From Clavelina lepadiformis (Eukaryota > Chordata > Ascidiacea > Aplousobranchia > Clavelinidae): DNA of 64,000 nt. A program made the translations under genes and the position numbers. The notes beneath the pieces are model-generated. The model did no database searches and was not told the origin of the DNA. It saw only the letters and a program-made list of their open reading frames with translations. How positions within the stretch are numbered: position 1 is the stretch's first letter; each line of letters opens with the position of its first letter. Location of the stretch: contig NC_135244.1 in NCBI RefSeq assembly GCF_947623445.1, positions 5,642,001-5,706,000 of the forward strand, read 5' to 3'. Shown here one piece after another: positions 1 through 13,814 of this stretch.

Positions 1-2879
1 CAGGTATGTATTCTATTTGATAGCTAACGTTGCAAAAGAACGTTGTAAATTGCTAGCATTTTTTGCTTTCGTATGATTAAAGTGCTATATCAATTCGGCC
101 TTCCAGTTAAATAAGATGCATTCTTTTTGTTCAGGCCTGCAGCCGTCGTCTTCACACGCACCCAGGTCCTGGCTGTGTAATGGCGAACTCCTCCAATTGA
201 CCGACAGCCGAAGCAAAGTGAACATTGACGCTTTTCAACTGCATTGGTTTTATGGAATGGTAAGTCTTAACGCGTCTTAATGTCAATAAAATGAGTTTCT
301 GGAATATTCCAAACATGATAGCCATCGTTGTTTCTGTCAACTTAACCTGTGACCAAAGCCGATTGCGCCCGCACCTGGCTCGTGGTTGACAGATGTCACA
401 CACATGTCACGTGGTTGACGAACATTCGTTATTTTTAGCCGGTGATGGCATCAGGAGCATCAAGCAGCCTAAATCAAGAGTTATGGCTGCCGGAGAAATT
501 CACCGAACAACACGGTGATGAACCTACCGGGAATGCGCTTGTGAACTGCAGAAAGGGTTCAATCATCACCAACGCTCAGCTGAAAGACTTCTGGTGCGGC
601 TTCGAGAGCATTGAAAGTAAGTAAAAAGCTAAACCTCGTTTAGATTTTTGTCGATAGCCGACCGCGGTCGAAAGCGGTCGCCCACAAAACTATAGCCGAG
701 TGACGAAGCCAACCAAATGAGCATTAAAGCTTAACAAGTATAACTTTGTGTCGTAGACCGTCTTGAAGATGAGAAGACAGGCGAAAAGATGATTCTAAAG
801 TTGAAAGACTGGCCGACAGCAGACGACTTCATCGATACGATGCCGGATAGGTTCACCGACTTGATGCAAGCCCTTCCACTACCGCAATACACCGGCAGGG
901 AAGGGATTTTCAACATCGCCGCCCAGTTGCCTGATTTCTTTGTGCGCCCTGACCTGGGTCCCAAGATGTACATTGCATACGGTACGAGCTGACCTTTGTG
1001 TAGTTGCTGGCTTGGCGTTTACTGATCTCTATTATCAACTATTTTTACCTTTTTGTGAATAATACCTGGTAGGAATTGGCGTGAAATTGGCAATTATTAT
1101 TTTCAATTAGCAAGATGTTGGCTATTGTTCCGGGTAATAATGCTGCTTCCTGTGAATGCATAAAATGTACAACTACTTCCAACCCTACTCCAGACAACCT
1201 TGTTACACAAAGTAGCTGATGTGATGAGGCGCCATTTTAAGCTAATCGCCAAACTCATTTCTTCCAAATATTTCCTGTAAAACCGCAACCACCAAAAATT
1301 AATTTTCCTCCCGCAGTTTATTGTATCAGGCGACTTTAAAGCGTTGTCTTGATGTCGTTTAGGTTGGGTCAGTGAAGACAGCTGGACCCAAGGTACGACC
1401 AACCTTCACCTTGATATATCTGACGCTTGTAACTTGATGGTCTACGTCGGAATCCCGCGGGATGAACCTCGTGGGACGGAGGAAAAGTTATTCAAGGTAA
1501 AGCAATCGCTGATAACTTGAGTTTTTTTTTAAAAAGAAACACTTCAACGTCTTACAGCGTTACATCGAACTATCGAACAGGGTGGAGATCAAAAACCTAA
1601 CCTAAGTGCTAATCGAAACTTAAACTGCAACTCGTTACTCAAGTCTAGATCAAAAACCCCACTCAACAATTTTGAGTGCCAATCTCCACTCACAATTACT
1701 GTAAATTCTGAGTCGCCGTTTTGAGGGACTGAGTACCGAATTTCTATACAAATGTCAAGTAAAAGTTTTGATCCGCTCTCAAGAGTGGCTGCTGATGGCC
1801 ACTCAGTAGAGTAGCGCTTGAGGCTTTAGTCCAAACTCGTGTAAGTTAGGTTTCTCTCTAAGTACTGCCACTTGCTTTTTTTAGAATAAAAAATTTTGCG
1901 CTTTTCAGATTATCAAGGAGGGTGACGTAGATGATGCTCAGATTGAGAGAGTAAAGACTCACAAGCCTGGCGCCTTGTGGCACATTTTCAAGGCTTCCGA
2001 TACTGACAAGATTAGAAAGCTCATTTTAAAGGTTTGTTAGACTTAGAAGCAGTTTTCTGTCGTTACTGTTGCAGTTAACTGCGTAACAGTACATAAAGCA
2101 TCTTTGAGTTTGATTGAATTTTCCTGTGACTCTACATGCCTAAATTTGAGAACCGTGTGTGTAGTAACAAATATAATTGTTTACATTTGTAACTTGCAGG
2201 TCAAAGCTGAACAAGGAATCGTCGTCTCAGAAGACCACGATCCCATACACGATCAACAAATCTACTTGGACCAAAACTTGCGTCGTCGACTTCGCGAGGA
2301 ATATGGTGTTGAAGGTTACCCGCTTGTGCAGTGTGAAGGGGACAGCGTCTTCATACCTGCTGGAGCCCCACATCAGGTAGATGTCTATTATAAACCTGCT
2401 TTTGTGGTTGGCAGACTTATTTTGTCCTGGTCCAGATTACTAAAATGCAACAATGTATGGAATGTTACAGTTAAGTGAAAAAATTAAAAGACTTTTCTTG
2501 CAATTTTTTGTGAACTTTCATTAATTTGAAGTTTCACTTTTGCCATGCATTAAAGTGTAATTTTGTTCTCGACGCGCAAGATTTTTTATGCAATAGCTGA
2601 CACTGCTTTGTTTGTATCCAGGTCTTTAATCTTCACAGCTGCATTAAAGTCGCGGAAGATTTTGTGTCCCCGGAGCACGTTGATAAGTGCTTTAAACTGA
2701 TGGAAGAGTTCCGTTATCTCTCCACCACCCACTCAAACCATGAGGACAAACTCCAGCTGAAGAACATCATCTACCACGCGATGAAGGAAGTTCTTTCTTC
2801 CTTAAGGTGGTACGAGTCCAGGGGAGGACTGGAGCTGGAGATGCAGAGAGCCAGACTCTCGGTTCCCCCTCAAGGCTGA
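1..2879 (+). CDS. KDM3: KDM3/JMJD1-type JmjC histone demethylase, C-terminal part
   Basis: Lysine-specific demethylase of the KDM3 family (Fe(II)/2-oxoglutarate H3K9me1/2 demethylase, nuclear). Exons read as 135-259, 439-616, 757-981, 1363-1496, 1909-2031, 2200-2376 and 2622-2879 (stop TGA); all junction phases agree. The window opens with CAG followed by GTATGT, so one more exon ends at base 3 and the N-terminal zinc finger lies upstream. Diagnostic stretches are [65 protein letters not shown] (carrying the H-x-D iron ligands), [18 protein letters not shown] and [13 protein letters not shown] (the distal His region), then [14 protein letters not shown]. The JmjC core therefore looks intact. 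The protein ends at PPQG after the family's usual NIIYHA helix. Which vertebrate paralogue it corresponds to cannot be told; it is probably a single pre-duplication KDM3. Confidence 0.93.
1592..1857. repeat. Imperfect inverted repeat in a KDM3 intron
   Basis: AAACCTAACCTAAGTGC near 1594 faces TGTAAGTTAGGTTT near 1853, and both arms continue with partly complementary sequence rich in ACTCAAG/CTTGAG words. This resembles a decayed MITE. No target duplication was found. Confidence 0.35.
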
Positions 2880-5371
2880 AAAATTTTCCAAGAAACCCGA
2901 CGGATACTTTGGAAGACCAGGGAAATCTTTGAGGCTTGTAGCGGTAGAGTAACTGGCAAACAGGCTGTGATCAGCGAACTGTAACGCGCATTCATTGGCC
3001 AAAAGCCGGTTGTTAGCCAATGAAGCGTATCCAACTCTAGTGCTGCTTTTGATTCTGACATTCCAGAAGAATCTCGCATGATACAAAGTGTTGGTCTTTC
3101 CAAGGCCAATGCTACTGTGCTCAGCCCAGGCTGCTTCTCGTATAGCTTTTAGTTGCACATGATAATACCTCCGTTCCCACTAACAGACCTTTGTTTCATT
3201 CGTTTTTGTTTTATTTGACGCATTTGTACATACTCGCTATCGCAATTTTTCGAAATACAAAATCACCTTCGTACCGTTTATATTATTATCGTTTTGTTAG
3301 TTTTATGCCAAGCTTGATTCAGCGCAAGTACATTACATCATGGAGCCAATAAATTTAAAACACTCGTTACGAATGCTGGTTTCTGCCCGTGGAAAGCCGA
3401 CAGTAATTTCTGGGGAGAAAAAAGTTGCCTTCTGGTCATGATAACAATCCTTAGTTATATGGTAATAATATTGCAACAAGGTGAAATAAGTTTACAGTGA
3501 GATTTGTTTTGTTATTGTGGTGAAAAGTTGGAGTTTTGATTGAGTGAAATTTAACTCCTTCGTCGCGAAAGTGTAAAAACTTTATAAGCAAATGAGTTTT
3601 TAATTCGGTAAATAATTTCGCCATCTTTTATGCTACGGAAATTCACTTATTTTGGGACACCCCAGGGAAGGCCGCTCTCACAAATAAACATATTGCAAAT
3701 AAAAATGTATTTTTTCATCATCTTGAACAAACAAAGTTAGGACAGTACATAAGAAACATTTACTTTAAATCTATGCCTTAATTAAGCATTAAGTTCGACA
3801 AAATTGCTTTGAAAATAGGAGACGCTTTATATGAAACAGGATTTTAATTGAATTTTAAAGTATGAATTACAAAAACGTTTCAACAATTGTCAACCGGACA
3901 AACGACGAATTTTTGAGATGATCTTTTAAGAATTTTTTTCTTGCCAGTCTTTTTTACTCGAGTCGATTTAATAAACTAATTTGTTTTTTTCGGAAAATTA
4001 TAACAGGCAAGTTTTCCTAAGCGTCTCATTATGAACTATATCACTCCAAAGTGTATTGATTCCAAGCGAAGTATAACCAACACAGTTGACTAGCTGATTT
4101 AATGGATTTGAAAAAGTGATTGTATGACGATGCTACTATCCCTGGGTCTTCCTTGGGTTAAAACGCAATTTCCTGTGGCGAATCGCATCTCCAATTTCAA
4201 CACGTTTTTCACCTGTTTAATGTTTAGTTCACGATGGTGTCTTAAGTTTTAGATAGTTTAAAAAAAGTGTTTCAGAATGCAATCTGAAACGTTTAAGCTG
4301 TTCAGGTTACATTATGAAGCGGGATTTTGTTTATATCTTACACTGTACTCAATAATTAATTATTTAGTACTTTTCTTGGGTTATATATCAGTGTTTTAAG
4401 TTTATTAAAACCGCTGTCTGGTACAGATACCTAGATGTTTTTTACAATAATTGCTTTTGCATGTATGGTGTGGTTGTTTATGCAGCCCATTGTGGCGTTT
4501 GGATATCATCAAATTATAATTGACACTTTTAAAAGGCGGTTTTTGCATTCTCTCTAGCTGGAATTAAGTAAATGTTAAAACAGACGTATTTATCGTGTTA
4601 ATCTCTTATTCAAACAAGAAATTCTGAACCGACATATTTAACGCAGATTGAAGTGTTTCAAATAGCATTGTTTTCACGGCGTAAAGTTTGAGTGTACTTG
4701 AAAACGTTCAGATAACGACAATATGCGACACGTGGTTTTATGGTAGCAATGATTGGTTCTAGTATCTTTAATCAAATCGTAGTTTCAAACCAACACATGA
4801 TGTAGTAAGTGTGTCAAGTGGTTTTCTGTACTGGTGTAAAGCGATTTGAATTCTTTGTGAGAAAAAGGCTTAAATTGGAACTAACACGTGATTATGGGCT
4901 GATTGGCTAAAAGCTGATTGGTCAATACTTTAGTATAAAAAGAAATGTTTGGTTTAAATTGATCTCTTACAAACTGCTCTTAGAAAACGGATCTTGGAAA
5001 TTCTCTCTTCTCTGAGTTATTTCCCTTGTTCTGTAAAATTGAAGTTATTACTGAATTATTAAGAAAGTGGGATCATGGTGTAAATATTGCTAATTCGATA
5101 CAACTGATTCGGACAATATAACAACTAAACTTTATGAAGTTGGTGTTGATTTAAGAAGCAAATGAGACAGTAAACGCAACGGAGTCAAAGACAATCATAG
5201 GAGTCAGACAATAAAACTGAAAGACTGGGTTTGGCTTAGGCCATCCCAAAACCATTACACCACACCATTTCCCATACCATAATGGGTTAGTGAGTTTATT
5301 TTCAGCTTGTATATACCATGATAAATTCTTTTAGATTTGTAATAAGTCTATCACAAATGTAGACTTTAGAC
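2880..5371. other. Intergenic stretch, KDM3 3' side
   Basis: No coding signal was seen on either strand. AATAAA at 3348-3353 is a candidate KDM3 polyadenylation signal. The remainder is AT-rich with no repeat I can name. Confidence 0.5.
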
Positions 5372-5857
5372 CAGGGGTGGGCAAACTACGGCCCGCGGGC
5401 CGCATGCGGCCCCCTGTCCCATTTTATGCGGCCCGCCGGCACTTGCAGAAACTCCTACTCATCACTTATTGTTTTAATTAAACAGGTTACATGACAAAAT
5501 ATTATTCCCTTTACGAGTGTTTTTCTCTTCACTTTCAGTGCGTAAACACACACACGTCAGTCGCGCATGTATTGCAACATGCTTTCAGCAACTAGCCGTA
5601 CACTTCTCACGCATTGTTTGATTCAATTGTTTGATCATAAAATACAAATACGGTAGCGGCTACCGTAGGCCTTTGTGATGAAGATTGCGTAGCTTTAAGC
5701 GTAACTGAGTGTGAAATGCAAAAATTGTGTTTAATATGAATATGCGTTTATTTACACACCGGGTAAATTTTCCTACTTTGTAATGAGAGTGTGCGGCCCG
5801 CCGGCTGCAACATTTTTTCTAATGCGGCCCTCAGTACAAAAAGTTTGCCCGCCCCTG
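5372..5857. mobile_element. Non-autonomous hAT element (486 bp)
   Basis: Inverted termini CAGGGGTGGGCAAACT and AGTTTGCCCGCCCCTG are flanked by perfect 8-bp duplications CTTTAGAC (5364-5371 and 5858-5865). The subterminal regions are rich in GCGGCCC/GGGCCGC, as is common for Charlie-type hAT elements. There is no coding capacity. Confidence 0.92.
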
Positions 5858-5865
5858 CTTTAGAC

Positions 5866-6698
5866 GAAATGATCGCGCTGTTCCTAACTGATCTAACTGT
5901 AAATAAGAAAAGTTTTTGCTTTACTTCATAGCAACAATTTCTTTGTGTTTGTATAGGTGCATTCCAGAATCAAGTAGCAATGAAAGCAATCTATTCATCA
6001 GTCACATCTATTTTGCCTAAAATTTTGTTTATTTTTATGTTATTTTCTTTCTGGGTTCATAGGTTGACGTGCGTTCGCAATATTTTCTCGTCCGCTTCTG
6101 AATAAAGCAGCAGTTCGCTACAAACCCCCTTAATATATCATCAAGCCAGCATAATTGACCTACTGTGGATCCGAAGATTGAATGCCTCGCGAAAGGACGA
6201 CGACAGAATATAATTTTATTGCAAACTTACACATTCGGTAACAGTAACAGGACGATGATGAAAAAAGAAGCTTGCGATTCATTGCAGCAGCGTTTAACCC
6301 TCCATAGTACGTAGATCGGAAAAATTCCATCGTATTAGCATGGGTTTGATTCCATTCAAGCACCACCATAATAGAGCTCTCGTCAAATGGGCTCCAATGA
6401 ATCTAAGAAATAACAACATATGAATGAAAAAATGACATATATTTGATAACCTCGTGATGTGTATGATTCTTAACGGAAAATGTGGTCGCTGATAATGCAA
6501 AATAATTAGTTTAAAATCGGTGTTCAGTCAAATAAGCAAATCATAGGACAAAAAACTTCCCAGTATACTGTATATTAAAATAAACGTAGCCTAATATTGT
6601 AGCGATGGCATAAATTTAGCATGCTTTTGAAAACTAACATCATTGAACATGATTTTACCTGGTAAAATACGAGAACACGACCTAGTGCGACCTTCCTG
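5866..6698. other. Intergenic stretch downstream of DMTF1
   Basis: This probably includes the DMTF1 3' UTR on the minus strand. Short frames here show no protein-like content. Confidence 0.4.
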
Positions 6699-9600
6699 TC
6701 ATAACGGGTTTTCTTGGGTTGTTATGGTGATGTCGTGAGCTACACTGCTTAATATCGGGTTTTCTCTTGAACTGTTCGGTATATATCCTAGAGGAGAAAA
6801 ATTTAATCTGGATGCGAAAACGTGATGTTGAATCGTTATTACAGCAACACAACATTATTTATTCGTCTTCCATCAAGAAAAAACTCCATCGAAGAAACAA
6901 TCAAAAGATGGTATCTCGATAAACTGCGAGAAATGAGAGAATCTCTTTATGTTTTACCTGGGTCTGATCCAGTACCTTCTAGATTGATGCCGTCTGTGGT
7001 TGAAGTGGCTTCACCAAGTTTAAGCATCGAGTTAAGTACATCCGGTGCAAGTGTGATGTTTACAAACCGGTTATCAGTAGTCGACAGGGTTACACCCTGC
7101 GGACAACAGAACTAAGTTACCCAATAGACCTCGCTAAATAGGTAACCTAATTTATGGCATTAGGTATCAGAAATTTAATGATACACGATGATTTGTCTTA
7201 CATCGGTCGGGGGAGTGTCAGAAGGTTGGATGATGAAAATCCCATCGGATGAGGTGGGAGTCAAGTGATAAGTTCCCAAAGGTAAAGAGAGGGGACTATC
7301 ATTCATATCACAGAGGACACCTGCATACACAACAATGGCGATGTTTACGAGGAAAGGAATCTTCACCAAGGAATATTAGGCATATTATTGAGCCGAGTCA
7401 ATAAATAATAATCAAATAATCTCTTGATGAATATCTGGTTGAAAGGCAACATCGTATGTATCAAAAAATGCTATGATGAACACACATACCCGTACTTGCT
7501 CCTAGTTCGAAATTTGCTTTCGGTTGATTTGATTCCTATAAACAGAAAAGAACAAAAATTTCAATAATACAGTTGAAGGTTTAAATAGAAGCAATTTTCA
7601 AATTTTTCGGCTTTTTTATGCTTACTGACGATGTTCTTGGCCTCACTATTGCATTTAAACTGTGTTTTGACGCACTGTTGGACTCGTCCGCGTTTTCAGA
7701 TATGTTTATCAGGTCGGACGATAACAGCTGGTCAGGGTCGTTTGTCTGCAAAAAGAGAGGTGCAGACGACGTATTTTCAGCTTGACTGATCACGCTTGTC
7801 GTTATATTGGATGAGTCGTCTATATCGCTTCCATCATCCAGTTTAACTTTATGAGATGTTTCTACAAGACATTAGCCATAAATCCCACATATTTTAAAAG
7901 TACAAGGTTTTACAGTTGCAAGGGCCAGCAAACAACAAGGATGTGTAAGATAACTGCACATGAAGAGATAAATTAGTCACCCAATTCGTTCATCTTGGCC
8001 TGTTCTTCCATGACAAACTTGAGCATTTGTTTTGGGCGATCCCACATTTTAAAAATTTCTTCTGAAAAGAGCTTATTCAGCAGTTGGACAGTGTCTGAAA
8101 TTGCAAAATTTAAGAAAAGAATCACTACTTATATTAGACTACAGTCATCGTCAAAAACTTGCCCTTGAGACAGGACTTAGGATGCCTTTGACATTTGCCA
8201 ACGTGCGCCTACCATTAAAATTCAAGCCAACAATGTCAGATTCTGCCAACATCTTTTTAAGGTTAACCCACTTTCCACGGAGCCATTGTGGGGAGCGAAC
8301 ACTTTTCCAGCCCACGCACAACTTGTTCCAGTCAATCTCATTGTCAGAGGAAACGAGCAACTCAGAAATTCTGCAGATTTGTAAAAGTTAATAGGACTTA
8401 AAAGTATATTATGTAGTGTGTAAAATGTACATTAAACATAGCATATTAAGAGAAATACACCAACATATGTGTGTTACATGAAAATGCTATTGTCAAGTGT
8501 GTTGAAAGTATGCTTTTTTAATGAAACTAGTAATAAAATAGAAAAAACCCTCATGATGTTGTGATGGTAGTAGCGACATTTCTGCCTAATCCTAACATGA
8601 TGACGATGGTGAGTGCTGCAATGAAGACGTGGTTTATGACACTTACTTTCCCACCAAAAGTTTGTCATCAAATTTTGTCCATTCATGGCCTTGGACCTGT
8701 TTCCAGTTGAGATAGTTAAGCCATTTTGCACGACATTGTTTGTCCGTTCTTGTCCCAACCTGGTGATAAACAGGAAAACTAATTCAAATTACTACCAACA
8801 AATTTATTTCAGATGCAATAAGCCCAAAGCTTAATACACAAAATAGCCAGTAAGACTAATATAATCGTATAGCAGAAGTAAACATTTATAAACCAACCAA
8901 ATTAGCAATGTGACCCCACGGTATTCCATCTGTAACTGATTCCCCAGGTTCAGTGTTTGTAACAGCATGGACGGCTTTTGCCAATCTCTCCTCTTCTTCA
9001 TCTGCCCATTTTCCTGCCAAACAGTTATTTCTGTTAACAATTAGCAACTCATACCTTCAAGAACCATCAAATCAGCGTGTCTAATTTCAAAATAATAACG
9101 TAATGCAAAATTTGGGAACGTGAGGCTTTACTGGTAACTATATTTTCCTACCTCATTATTTGAAATAAACTTAGTTGTTGTTAGATCAAGGGTAATTGGT
9201 TGGGGTAAAGGATGCAAAAATATTTAAATTTTTTTGATAATAGCAAGCTGAAGATTGAAGTTACGCTGACATCAATTTGATTTTAGTAAGTATAACTGTA
9301 TAAGATAATATTTATTTTACGTGAACATTTAACTAAGACACAATAAACGTATTTCTTGCCAGTAAAATGGAAGGAAGGGAAACTAAGTTCAAGCACTTTG
9401 AGTGAAGCAGCGTGTTGATAACAGTGTAGCGGACAACATACCGACAGTCAGATCATCTCGAAGTAGCCGACATCGATCCTTGACTGAATCTGAACTTCTT
9501 CCCAACTGTTGTGCAATCTGTGTCCAATCTCTACCGTGGACTTTTCGAAGCTCTTGAAGTTTCAAGAGTTCTTCACTTGAATATCTGTATGTGGAAGTAA

Positions 9601-12555
9601 ATTATGAGCTGGTTTCGGAAAATAAATCAACTTTGTTTGGTTGGATGTTTAAGTGACAACTCATATTAATAGACAGATCAAAACATGACGTAAAAGTGAC
9701 ATGATATTCATAGACTCACTTTCCCTTGTAGTTTCGTTTATCATATAATCGTCTAATTCGGCGATAAACTGCAAACAACGGCCGATTTAAACCTGATGAC
9801 ACAGTGGGATAGAAATCTTTCCTTTCTTCTTTTGAAGCATTAAATATGATGTCTGTTGGATCTTTTACGCCTCGTCCCTGCAATGAAAGTGTTTTCTGGC
9901 ACTTCTAGAAATTCAATTCTAAAACTACTAGTATGTACTTCATATTTATAAAAAAAAGCTATTTATCCAACATGTATGTGATGTATTGTAGCAAAACAAG
10001 GTCTTTACAACTTTAATGAAAGAACTAATTTAGATCAAGCAGTTTACCCAACTTACAACACAATAATTCTGAATATTCTGTTTGAGAATTTCAGTTTCCT
10101 CTGTGCTCCACATTCCAGTGGTCCAAGAATGGCCATTTTCCTTGAGTTGTTCCTTGTGAGATTTTGTTGTAACCCATAAATTTCGTACAGGGTCATCAAC
10201 AAAATCAGCAGATGCTGGTAACTTCGAATGCTGAAAACATATGTTATGTAAATGCTTTTGTGGCAGTAATACACAAAAAAGCATGTGAAGATGGGATTAA
10301 TTAATTCAGACCACAATCAGTGCAACAGCGTTTCTCAAACTGAAGGACTTTGTGTGAAAACAATTTAGGTTGACTGCCCTCATGTACCTGTTTATGTGGT
10401 TGCTTAGTGTGGCCAATGGCCGTGCTTATTCTCAGATTTTTGTAGGTTGGCAATAACATTTGTTGACTTTGCCAAACAGTTTTGGAACAAATTTATAATT
10501 TTTCTGTGTAGTGTCTAATTGTATTAGTATAATTATACTCCCAAATATTTTCAACTTTCTAGCAATTAATAAACCCTTCACTGAGAGATCGTGTTACCCC
10601 ATGTTTCTTTCCATACAGTTTGATATTAATAGCTTGAAACTAGATCAGCTCATATTTTGCTTAAAAAAGTGATTGAATGTTTTGCATATAATCTGCATAA
10701 GTGGCACATTGTGGGTAGTTACCAAGTATAGTTTTTCAAAAAGGTGGAAGCTCTTCAAAAACACCGCACTAACATAAACAGAATATTCAACAAACTGTAA
10801 AACTTTCGTAATAATATGATTAGAAAGTTAAATTTCACAAACAAAAACCCAAAAGAAAATGATATACTTACCAATTTTCGTTTTGCAGAGCTTCTTTTAG
10901 CTTTGAGATTTCTTTGCTGCAAAGTTTTCTCACCGTCAAGTTGTACAGAAGTATTAGGAATTGAGTAAATTAAATCACTGCTATCTGCTGTCATGCTGGA
11001 GCACCTAGACAAGCAAAGAGAATGTAATTACAGTGATTGGGGTACTGAAATCCATTGTAGGGAGTTAGCAGAGTTGTTTGTTATTACTGTACCGCCACTA
11101 GATGGCCGTCTATTCATCAGCAAAAAAAATAAGATATGAATAGTGACTAAGCAATATATCTACAGTGAGTTAAAAAAAAATAGGTACTATAGCAAACTCA
11201 CAGCTGAGTTTCATTAGCTTCTGAGAAGGACGAGGATATAAAAAATGAGTTGGTTCCCCCTATCTTCATGAATGATGAATTCGTAGAACTCATTATAACA
11301 TTCTGCAAACATAAAGAATTAATTAGATATATTATAATTAGGCACACACTTAGTATTTTCACTTATTAGTAATGACAAACATTTAGACCAGAAAAAAATA
11401 TCAATTCAACAAACATCTTTTGTATTTGCAGTTGACGTGATGTTTGATTCAGCGCCAGGATACAACGTAACAACGAATTGTTCACCATAATCATCTAAAC
11501 CACAATGAATTATATTAGATTAAAAACTGTTACATTACAAATCATGCTTAACTCTTCAGGACCATAGTTCAGGAAAATAGATGGTCTATATGACAACATA
11601 TTTGATAAAGAAAACATTTTCAAATAATTCATATGTGTTACTAGAGTTGACTGACTTGTCATGACTTGCACAGTAGACTGCTCAAGTGAAGTTGAGTCGC
11701 AATCAAGTTTATAATTTGAAAGTACAACATTAGACAAATCTTCATTTTTATCCTAAAATATAAAATAATTAGTCTGACTACAACTCCACTGTTCTCCACA
11801 GGCAGCAATGTCATTTAATCATTAAGAGCGAGTAATCACTGTTTCTACTTAAACATATATACCTGTTTGTGGGTACATTTGTCAGATGGTTTTGTTTTTT
11901 TGGCTGATTTTGTGAGATATTTTTCTGTATCGTGATCGTCATTAACATTAGAGGTTTGTGGAAATTGAGAAATATGAGAAAAGGAACTTGTATTATTTCG
12001 ATCAACAGAGACATGAATTTTCTCAACCGACTTTCTTTTTATCTTGTATTGATATGGAATGCCTACGAGAAAAACAAGCAATTCACTGAAAAGTTGATTA
12101 ATTTATGATATGGAGGATGTATTATGTAAAACAGTATACAGATATTATCAGTTTGCTGCTAATAACTTACTAAGTCAAGGTTAAGGTAACAAATATCAAA
12201 TAAAAACTACTACCATGTTGTTTTGTTCAATATGCCATATTAAAAATATGTGATCTCTACTATTGCAGCTAATAAAATATGTTCATACCTACAAACACAA
12301 TACAACTAAAATAAGGATGGAAAGTATGCAATTGATAACAATTTCTATTAGAAATTATTACTAACAAGCTTTTATATTATATATCTGTTTACAAAATGCT
12401 AACAACTTACTTGTGCATTTGCGCTTTCTTGAAGATTCTTTAGGGTTTTCTTTTAGGAGACTACCTTCAAATGGAACTTCAACATAAAATGTTGATTTCA
12501 TGTTGGGCTCATAGTCAAGAATTATTTCCGTCAGACCATTGGCTTGATCGCACAT
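6699..12555 (-). CDS. DMTF1: DMTF1, cyclin D-binding Myb-like transcription factor
   Basis: Nuclear Myb-repeat transcription factor; in vertebrates it binds D-type cyclins and activates ARF. Eighteen coding exons in gene order: 12555-12411, 12062-11863, 11752-11539, 11494-11415, 11302-11202, 11004-10872, 10230-10057, 9877-9720, 9584-9442, 9013-8898, 8759-8647, 8370-8213, 8094-7981, 7861-7626, 7535-7490, 7320-7202, 7096-6958 and 6787-6699. The sum is 2478 nt (825 aa plus stop; human 760 aa) and every junction keeps phase. ATG at 12555 has an in-frame stop upstream. Family hallmarks run in order: [53 protein letters not shown], then EIDWNKL and [12 protein letters not shown], i.e. the Myb/SANT repeats. 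The acidic N-terminus and the Ser/Thr-rich C-terminus ([10 protein letters not shown], then [15 protein letters not shown]) are less conserved. Some minor-exon splice choices (11415, 11539, 8213) were chosen for phase. Confidence 0.92.
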
Positions 12556-13362
12556 CTTGCATTTTTGGTCAAAAATATCTACGACATTAAATCTTTCATG
12601 GAGGTTTCATTGATCCTTTAGGCCTACAGGCTTTTGCTAATGACTGTTATTCATGCAATATTATTATGCATAAACAATCTAATTCAGACTACTCTTCTCA
12701 ACCAATTTAGGTTTAGCTGATCAGCGCCAACAAAACAAAATTTTCAATCAATCAAAATGGTCGCAGCCTTTTAAAAAAAACTCTGTATAGGCAAATACCT
12801 CAAATTTAAGTACCATATTGCAACAAATGAATAGACCTAGATGAAAATGCCAGGAAGACCACAAAAACGCTGAAAATACATAACATAAAAACCAAAGAGG
12901 TCAGGACGATTATCAGATTACCCTGACTGGAAAGTATGGCAATTTTCAACAAGAAATCGTGCAGGCAAAGTTAGGCTAGTTTATTATAAACTGATGTGAG
13001 GGTAAGAAAATGTAGCATGCACGTTGATGAATCTCATGCTTGCAGTTGTCACACTTTCCACTAAGGCAGATTACTCTGATAATATATCTGCAGATTACTC
13101 TAATCAACAAGTAGGAAAAACCGGAAAAGCTGAAAGTTGAGTTGAAACTTGCTAGCCAAAGTGTTATCTAATATAATTGTTGCAAGTGGAAATTTATAAA
13201 GACAAACTGAGTTAAATTTTTTTTAACAATTCTTTTTTTTCAAAACACGGTTAAAATTTGAGATTTGCTACAGCCTAGAGGCGTTAGTACAGTAACAAGT
13301 AAGCTAGTAGAGAGCCTACATACTCGTATGAAAAGAAAGCGTTTTGCACTTGATAGGCCTAT
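12556..13362. other. Upstream flank of DMTF1
   Basis: The 5' UTR/promoter side of DMTF1 (minus strand) and, at 12889-13075, one copy of a dispersed repeat. No coding signal was seen. Confidence 0.4.
12889..13075 (-). repeat. Dispersed repeat, copy A
   Basis: Read on the minus strand this matches 23692-23935 and 34204-34420. Shared blocks include AGTGGAAAGTGTG, GAGATTCATCAA, GTGCATGC, TATAATAAAC, ATTTCT and GAAAATTGCCATACTTTCCAG, in the same order. It is the most diverged of the three and has no coding content. Confidence 0.7.
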
Positions 13363-13364
13363 GT

Positions 13365-13519
13365 CCGGTGCATAACGTAGCCTAGCTATCTGGTGCACAA
13401 AATGGGTCAAAACAGCTACCTTGTAAGCAAAGTTATTCCCAAAACAGCGATATCTGGTGCACACTTTTTTCTGCCTAATGGTACACACCAGTTAACGAAA
13501 ATTACCTTTTCCGGTGCAC
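13365..13519. promoter_or_regulatory. Cluster of four YCYGGTGCAY motifs
   Basis: CCGGTGCA at 13365, CTGGTGCAC at about 13390 and 13454, and CCGGTGCAC at 13511 all lie in the same orientation within 155 bp, about 0.8-1 kb upstream of the DMTF1 start codon. A function is not shown. Confidence 0.3.
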
Positions 13520-13814
13520 GAAAAACATACATTCCATATACTGAGGCTACCTAACAACCGTATAAACTCAAAATCCTTAAAGTCTTGCTAACTATGTAAA
13601 ATGCGGGCAGAATAGCCTACATACGTACGTTAAGCATCTAAACTAAACGAAATCAATCTTATGCGATGTTATAGACTTTACATTTACAGCAATGATGGTA
13701 TGTTATGGCTACGCAGACACTTGACTTGATGATGGTATAGGGCTCTAGGCTAAATAGTCCAGATCTTCAATCTTCAGCGACGGGGTCGTAACCAAAAGAG
13801 CTGGTTTTGGAGCC

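Noticed and set aside
8-30. ATTCTATTTGATA, resembling a tunicate spliced-leader sequence
   Set aside because: It lies in a KDM3 intron, is incomplete and has no snRNA-like context.
6822-7115. 97-codon plus-strand frame
   Set aside because: Its opposite strand is a phase-consistent DMTF1 exon (7096-6958), so it is an antisense shadow.
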